This document shows positions 59,815-64,000 of a DNA stretch of 64,000 nucleotides, piece by piece. The DNA lies in assembly GCA_003252395.1 (NCBI GenBank), contig QKEL01000008.1:124001-188000 (forward strand), read 5' to 3'. Made by a program: the position numbers and the translations under genes. Source of the stretch: Spirochaetales bacterium. Lineage in GTDB: Bacteria; Spirochaetota; Spirochaetia; Treponematales; Treponemataceae. The notes under the pieces were generated by a model that ran no database searches, was not told the DNA's origin, and saw only the letters and a list, made by a program, of their open reading frames with translations. Within the stretch, counting starts at the first letter, position 1. The number at the start of each line of letters is the position of its first letter.

Positions 59815-62800
59815 ATGCCGTTAAGAAACAACATACGCAAGGTGCTCGTAATCGGTTCGGGCCCCATCATAATCGGCCAGGCCGCCGAGTTCGACTATGC
59901 CGGAACCCAGGCGTGCAGAACCCTCAAGGAAGAAGGCCTCGAGGTCGTCCTCATCAACTCGAATCCCGCGACCATCATGACCGACCGCGATATCGCGGAC
60001 AAGGTATACATTGAGCCCCTCACGGCGGATACGGTAAAGAAGATCATAGAGATCGAGAAACCCGATTCGATACTCCCGACCCTGGGAGGCCAGACGGGAC
60101 TCAACCTCGCCATGGAGCTCGCCGATTCCGGCTGGCTCGAGGAGCGGGGGGTCACCCTCCTGGGCACCAAGTCGGAAACCATCAAGAAGGCCGAGGACCG
60201 GCAGGCCTTCAAGGATACCATGGAATCGATCGGCGAGCCCTGCATCGTCAGCAAGGTCGTCACCACCTACGAGGACGCCCGGGACTTTGCCCGGGAAATC
60301 GGCTTCCCGGTGATCGTGCGGCCCGCCTATACCCTGGGCGGAACCGGCGGCGGTATCGCCAAAGACGAGGGAGAACTTGAAGAGATCGCGCCGAACGGCC
60401 TCTCGCTCTCGCGGGTGGGCCAGGTGCTCATCGAAAAAGACATATCCGGCTGGAAAGAGATCGAATACGAGGTGATCAGGGACGGGGCGGGAAACTGCAT
60501 CATCGTCTGCAATATGGAAAACTTCGATCCCGTGGGCGTGCACACCGGGGACTCGATCGTCGTCGCCCCGAGCCAGACCCTCACCGATAAAGACCATCAG
60601 ATGCTCCGCTCCAGCGCCATGAACATCATCAACGCCCTGGGCGTGGAAGGGGGCTGCAACGTGCAGTATGCCCTTCACCCCACCTCAAGCCGCTACGCGG
60701 TCATCGAGGTGAATCCCCGCGTGAGCCGGTCTTCCGCCCTCGCCTCTAAGGCGACGGGCTACCCCATCGCGAAGGTCGCGGCGAAAATCGCCCTGGGCTA
60801 CACCCTGGACGAGATCAAGAACGCGGTTACCGGCAAGACCTACGCCGCTTTCGAGCCCGCGCTGGACTACTGCGTGGTAAAAATCCCGCGCTGGCCCTTC
60901 GACAAGTTCGTCAACGCGAAACGAAAGCTCGGCACCCAGATGCAGGCCACCGGAGAGGTCATGGCAATCAGCTGGTCCTTCGAGGGCGCGCTCATGAAGG
61001 CGATTCGCTCGCTGGAACAGAACGTCTGGTCCCTGTGGCACCGGAAGTTCGCCAATATGAGCACCGAAGACCTGATGAAGCGGGTGACCGAAAAGATTTC
61101 GGACGAACGGCTGTGGGAAATTTCCGAGCTCATGCGGCGAGGCACGACGATGGACGAGATTTTCGAGATCACCAAGATAGACCGGTGGTTTCTCCAGCGT
61201 CTCGCCCATATTCTGGACATAGAAAAGAGAATCTCCTTCGGCGCGAAGGATTACGATACCCTCCTCGAGGCCAAGGAATGCGGCTTCCCGGATAGGGAGA
61301 TCGCGCGGCTTTTGAACGTGGACGAAAAGGAAATCCGCTACCTCAGGCGCCGCATGGGCATCGTGCCGGGCTACAACATGGTAGATACCTGCGCGGGCGA
61401 ATTCGAGGCGGTAACTCCCTACTTTTACTCCGCCTATTCCACCGCCAACGAGGCCGTCGACGAGGAGTTCAGCCGGCACGTGACCCATTCGGGCCACGGA
61501 GGGGGCGGCGACGCGGCGTTGGGCAAGGGAAAGGTACTCGTCCTCGGTTCCGGCCCCATCCGCATCGGGCAGGGCATCGAGTTCGATTACTGCTCGGTTC
61601 ATTCCGTATGGGCCCTCAAGGAACTGGGATACGAAACGATAATCGTGAATAACAATCCCGAGACGGTTTCCACCGACTTCGACATATCCGACCGGCTTTA
61701 TTTCGAGCCCCTCACCCCGGAAGACGTGGAGCACATTATAGAGAACGAAAAGCCCGTCGGCGCGGTGGTGCAGTTCGGCGGCCAGACCGCGATTAAGCTG
61801 ACTAAGGCCGTTTCCGCCATGGGCGTTCCCATTCTCGGCACCAGCGCCAAGGACGTGGACCGGGCCGAAGACCGGGAGCTCTTCGACCGGGTACTCGAAA
61901 CCACGAAGATTCCCCGGGCGGCTGGAAAAACCGTATTCACGACCGAGGAAGCCCTCGCGGCGGCAAACGCCTTAGGCTATCCGGTGCTCGTGCGCCCCTC
62001 CTACGTGCTCGGGGGCCAGGGCATGGAGATCGCCTACCGCGATTCGGACGTGGTGGAGTTCATGGACATCATCAACCAGATTACCCAGGAAAACCCGATT
62101 CTGGTCGACAAATACATCGAGGGCACCGAGGCCGAAGTGGACGCGGTGTGCGACGGATCGGACATACTGATTCCGGGCATCATGGAACACGTGGAGCGCA
62201 CGGGAATCCACTCGGGCGACTCGATTTCCGTTTACCCCGCGCCCAACCTCACCGCGGGCCAAAAGGCGAAAATCGCCGACTATTCGGAGCGGCTCGCCAA
62301 GGAGCTCAAGGTAATCGGGCTCATCAATATCCAGTTTATCGCCAAGGGCGATGACATCTACGTAATCGAGGTGAATCCGCGCTCGAGCCGCACCGTGCCC
62401 TATATCAGCAAGGTGACCGGCGTGCCGATCGTGGATATCGCCACGCGCTGCATGTTCGGGGAAAAGCTGAAGGACTTGGGCTACGGCACGGGGCTTTTCA
62501 GGGAATCGCCCTACTTCGCCGTCAAGATGCCGGTATTCTCCTTCGAAAAACTCTACGGCGTGGAAACCGCGCTTGGCCCCGAGATGAAATCCACCGGAGA
62601 GGCCCTGGGCATCGCCAAGAAATGGGAAGACGCGCTTTATAAGGGCTTCCGCGGGTCGGGCATCAAGATACGGTTGAATAAAGAGGGAAAGGGCACCGTC
62701 GCGGTGTCGCTTCGGGAACGGGACTACGCCGAGGGCCTTCCCATCGTGCGGCGCTACGCTAAGGCCGGGTTCCGCATCGCGGCAACCGCCGGCACGGCGA

Positions 62801-63087
62801 AATACCTCAAGGACAACGGCGTGGACGCGGACGCGATTGGAAGGCCTTCAGACCCGTCGCCGAACATCCTCGACGCGCTCCAAAAAGGAGAGCTTACCCT
62901 GGTTATCAATACGCCGACGAGGGGACGCGACAAGAACCGCAACGGCTTCAGAATCCGCCGCAGCGCGGTGGAGCATAACTGCGCCTGCCTCACCTCCCTC
63001 GATACGGCGGCCGCCTTCGCCTCCTGCGTGGAACGGGGACTAAACCAGGTTTTGGAGCCTCTCGATATCGTAAAGATCTTCGCGTGA
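59815..63087 (+). CDS. carB: Carbamoyl-phosphate synthase large subunit
   Basis: 1090 residues, two homologous ATP-grasp halves (about 1-545 and 560-935) plus an MGS-like allosteric domain (about 940-1090). VIGSGPIIIGQAAEFDYAGTQA and VLGSGPIRIGQGIEFDYCSVH begin the halves; GGTGGGIA and GGQGMEIAYRD are the glycine loops; EVNPRVSRSSALASKATGYPIA and EVNPRSSRTVPYISKVTG are the metal/ATP motifs. It makes carbamoyl phosphate for pyrimidines and arginine. AAAGGAGGG lies before the start. No pyr or arg genes are adjacent. Confidence 0.97.
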   Translation: MPLRNNIRKVLVIGSGPIIIGQAAEFDYAGTQACRTLKEEGLEVVLINSNPATIMTDRDIADKVYIEPLTADTVKKIIEIEKPDSILPTLGGQTGLNLAMELADSGWLEERGVTLLGTKSETIKKAEDRQAFKDTMESIGEPCIVSKVVTTYEDARDFAREIGFPVIVRPAYTLGGTGGGIAKDEGELEEIAPNGLSLSRVGQVLIEKDISGWKEIEYEVIRDGAGNCIIVCNMENFDPVGVHTGDSIVVAPSQTLTDKDHQMLRSSAMNIINALGVEGGCNVQYALHPTSSRYAVIEVNPRVSRSSALASKATGYPIAKVAAKIALGYTLDEIKNAVTGKTYAAFEPALDYCVVKIPRWPFDKFVNAKRKLGTQMQATGEVMAISWSFEGALMKAIRSLEQNVWSLWHRKFANMSTEDLMKRVTEKISDERLWEISELMRRGTTMDEIFEITKIDRWFLQRLAHILDIEKRISFGAKDYDTLLEAKECGFPDREIARLLNVDEKEIRYLRRRMGIVPGYNMVDTCAGEFEAVTPYFYSAYSTANEAVDEEFSRHVTHSGHGGGGDAALGKGKVLVLGSGPIRIGQGIEFDYCSVHSVWALKELGYETIIVNNNPETVSTDFDISDRLYFEPLTPEDVEHIIENEKPVGAVVQFGGQTAIKLTKAVSAMGVPILGTSAKDVDRAEDRELFDRVLETTKIPRAAGKTVFTTEEALAAANALGYPVLVRPSYVLGGQGMEIAYRDSDVVEFMDIINQITQENPILVDKYIEGTEAEVDAVCDGSDILIPGIMEHVERTGIHSGDSISVYPAPNLTAGQKAKIADYSERLAKELKVIGLINIQFIAKGDDIYVIEVNPRSSRTVPYISKVTGVPIVDIATRCMFGEKLKDLGYGTGLFRESPYFAVKMPVFSFEKLYGVETALGPEMKSTGEALGIAKKWEDALYKGFRGSGIKIRLNKEGKGTVAVSLRERDYAEGLPIVRRYAKAGFRIAATAGTAKYLKDNGVDADAIGRPSDPSPNILDALQKGELTLVINTPTRGRDKNRNGFRIRRSAVEHNCACLTSLDTAAAFASCVERGLNQVLEPLDIVKIFA

Positions 63088-63094
63088 CCAACCT

Positions 63095-63122
63095 AAACCG
63101 GCGGCTCCTCAGTCGCCGGTTT
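63095..63122 (+). terminator. Intrinsic terminator of carAB
   Basis: AAACCGGCG (63095-63103) pairs with CGCCGGTTT (63114-63122) and is followed by a T-rich CGTTTT. It overlaps the 3' end of the convergent kinase gene. Confidence 0.75.
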
Positions 63123-64000
63123 CGTTTTCCAGGGCCCTACAGAGCGCCTCGTATTCGCTTTGCAGGAGGGCGAGCCCTTCGGGCAGTATCTCGATCCTGC
63201 CCTCGCGGATCGCCTTTTCCATTTCCAGCGCGACTTCTCTCAGGCGCAGTCCCGCGACATTCGCGCAGGCGCCCTTTATGGTATGGGCCTGCCGTTCGGC
63301 CGCCCGGTAATCGCCGCGCTCGAGCAAACCGCGCAACGTCTCGAGCTGTTCGGGCATATCGGTTTTGAACACCCCGATGACCGCGTTCATCAGGTCCGCG
63401 TCGTCCAAAAGCCTGTCCGTAAAATCCTGGCGGTCGAAGGCGGGAATGCCGCGACGAACCGTAATTCTCTTTTCCGCGCCCTTGGGTGCCCTTTTCCCCG
63501 GGGCCCATTTCTCGATGACCTGGGAAAGCTCGGCGGGAACGATCGGCTTCCCGAGATAATCGTCCATTCCCGCCTCAAGGCAGCGCTCGCGATCGCCGCT
63601 GAGCGCGTGGGCGGTCATGGCGATAACGGGGACGTGATGGTCGAGCACGCCCGATTTCTCGTCGCGAATGCGCCGCGTCGCCTCGAATCCGTCCATCTCG
63701 GGCATTTGCACGTCCATGAAAACCAGGTCATAGCGTTCTCGGCACAGTAAGTCAAGCGCGTCTTTCCCGTTGGAGGCCACGTCGGCGGTAAAGCCGAACC
63801 GAAAGAGAATGCCGAGGGCGACCCGCTGATTGGTCAGATTATCCTCTACCACCAGGAGCCGGAGCCCCGAGAGCGACCGCTTTCGTTTTCGTCGCGGCTT
63901 GAGCGAACCGAATAGGCCCGACTCCCCCCGTTCGCCCGGCTTCGCGCCCAAGACGAGCCCTACCGCTTCCGCCAAATCCCGGTGGCGAAAGGGTTTTGAT
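63109..64000 (-). CDS. Hybrid histidine kinase, C-terminal part (partial, runs off the window)
   Basis: The open frame continues beyond 64000. What is visible, from N to C: the last strand of one receiver (SKPF motif Lys at the edge), a linker, a complete second receiver (LLVVEDNLTNQRV, FMDVQMPEMDG with the phospho-Asp, MTAHA, GKP), and an Hpt domain (about the last 110 residues) with phospho-His in RQAHTIKGACANV. This is the BarA/ArcB-like layout of a multistep phosphorelay kinase; the kinase core lies outside the window. Stop at 63109. The nearest partner is unknown. Confidence 0.9.
   Translation of the reverse strand, partial: SKPFRHRDLAEAVGLVLGAKPGERGESGLFGSLKPRRKRKRSLSGLRLLVVEDNLTNQRVALGILFRFGFTADVASNGKDALDLLCRERYDLVFMDVQMPEMDGFEATRRIRDEKSGVLDHHVPVIAMTAHALSGDRERCLEAGMDDYLGKPIVPAELSQVIEKWAPGKRAPKGAEKRITVRRGIPAFDRQDFTDRLLDDADLMNAVIGVFKTDMPEQLETLRGLLERGDYRAAERQAHTIKGACANVAGLRLREVALEMEKAIREGRIEILPEGLALLQSEYEALCRALENETGD

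Overview
The window reads as a GC-rich chromosome segment (roughly 57% GC by eye) from a spirochaete close to Treponema, possibly a termite-gut or free-living treponeme. The main evidence is the cytoplasmic filament gene cfpA, the short alanyl-tRNA synthetase that lacks the C-Ala domain, and several gene neighbourhoods that match my memory of Treponema pallidum: groES/nusB/PPIase/alaS, PPDK/hypothetical/cfpA, folD next to a small beta-barrel, recX/rpsI/rplM, and potABCD. No phage, insertion sequence, CRISPR array, rRNA or tRNA was seen. The genus-level assignment is inference.

Layout. 0.3-5.7 kb: groES, then a minus-strand operon alaS > parvulin-like chaperone > nusB > TPR lipoprotein. 5.8-12.2 kb: minus-strand block cfpA, a protein with a C-terminal HPr-like domain, and a PPDK homologue whose ATP-grasp half has lost its catalytic residues. 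12.3-19.3 kb: a vWA/pallilysin-like membrane pair, then folD > folE2 > miaB > lapA-like > SPOR lipoprotein on the minus strand. 19.3-25.4 kb: small beta-barrel, propeller-like lipoprotein, RarA fusion, lipoproteins and a FecR-domain protein. 25.5-37 kb: GGDEF-EAL protein, adk, dus, flavodiiron protein, a plant-type phosphoglycerate mutase, CYTH protein, MATE and MFS transporters, RNA methyltransferase. 37-43 kb: chemoreceptor, HTH-receiver regulator, recX/rpsI/rplM, AzlCD. 43-55 kb: degenerate aldo-keto reductase with potABCD, PD-(D/E)XK protein, M15 peptidase, NFACT protein, metF, PAP2-like protein, DEAD-box helicase. 55-64 kb: SDR/TetR/anion transporter cluster, carAB, and the C-terminal part of a hybrid histidine kinase cut by the window edge.

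Physiology suggested: anaerobic or microaerophilic life with oxygen detoxification (flavodiiron protein), glycolysis with PEP chemistry, C1/folate metabolism (folD, folE2, metF), polyamine import, de novo pyrimidine and arginine precursor synthesis (carAB), chemotaxis and c-di-GMP signalling.

Most notable: (1) the cfpA / HPr-like / PPDK-like block may be an unconventional PEP-driven phosphorelay tied to the cytoplasmic filament, and all three proteins carry basic Ala/Lys/Pro-rich segments; (2) at least five genes have a -10 box 6-9 nt before the start codon and no Shine-Dalgarno, suggesting leaderless mRNAs; (3) a palindrome over the SDR-TetR promoter looks like an operator; (4) the DEAD-box helicase has a long structured leader; (5) RarA carries a C-terminal domain resembling a degenerate methyltransferase. 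All of these are read by eye and none has been tested by search or structure prediction.
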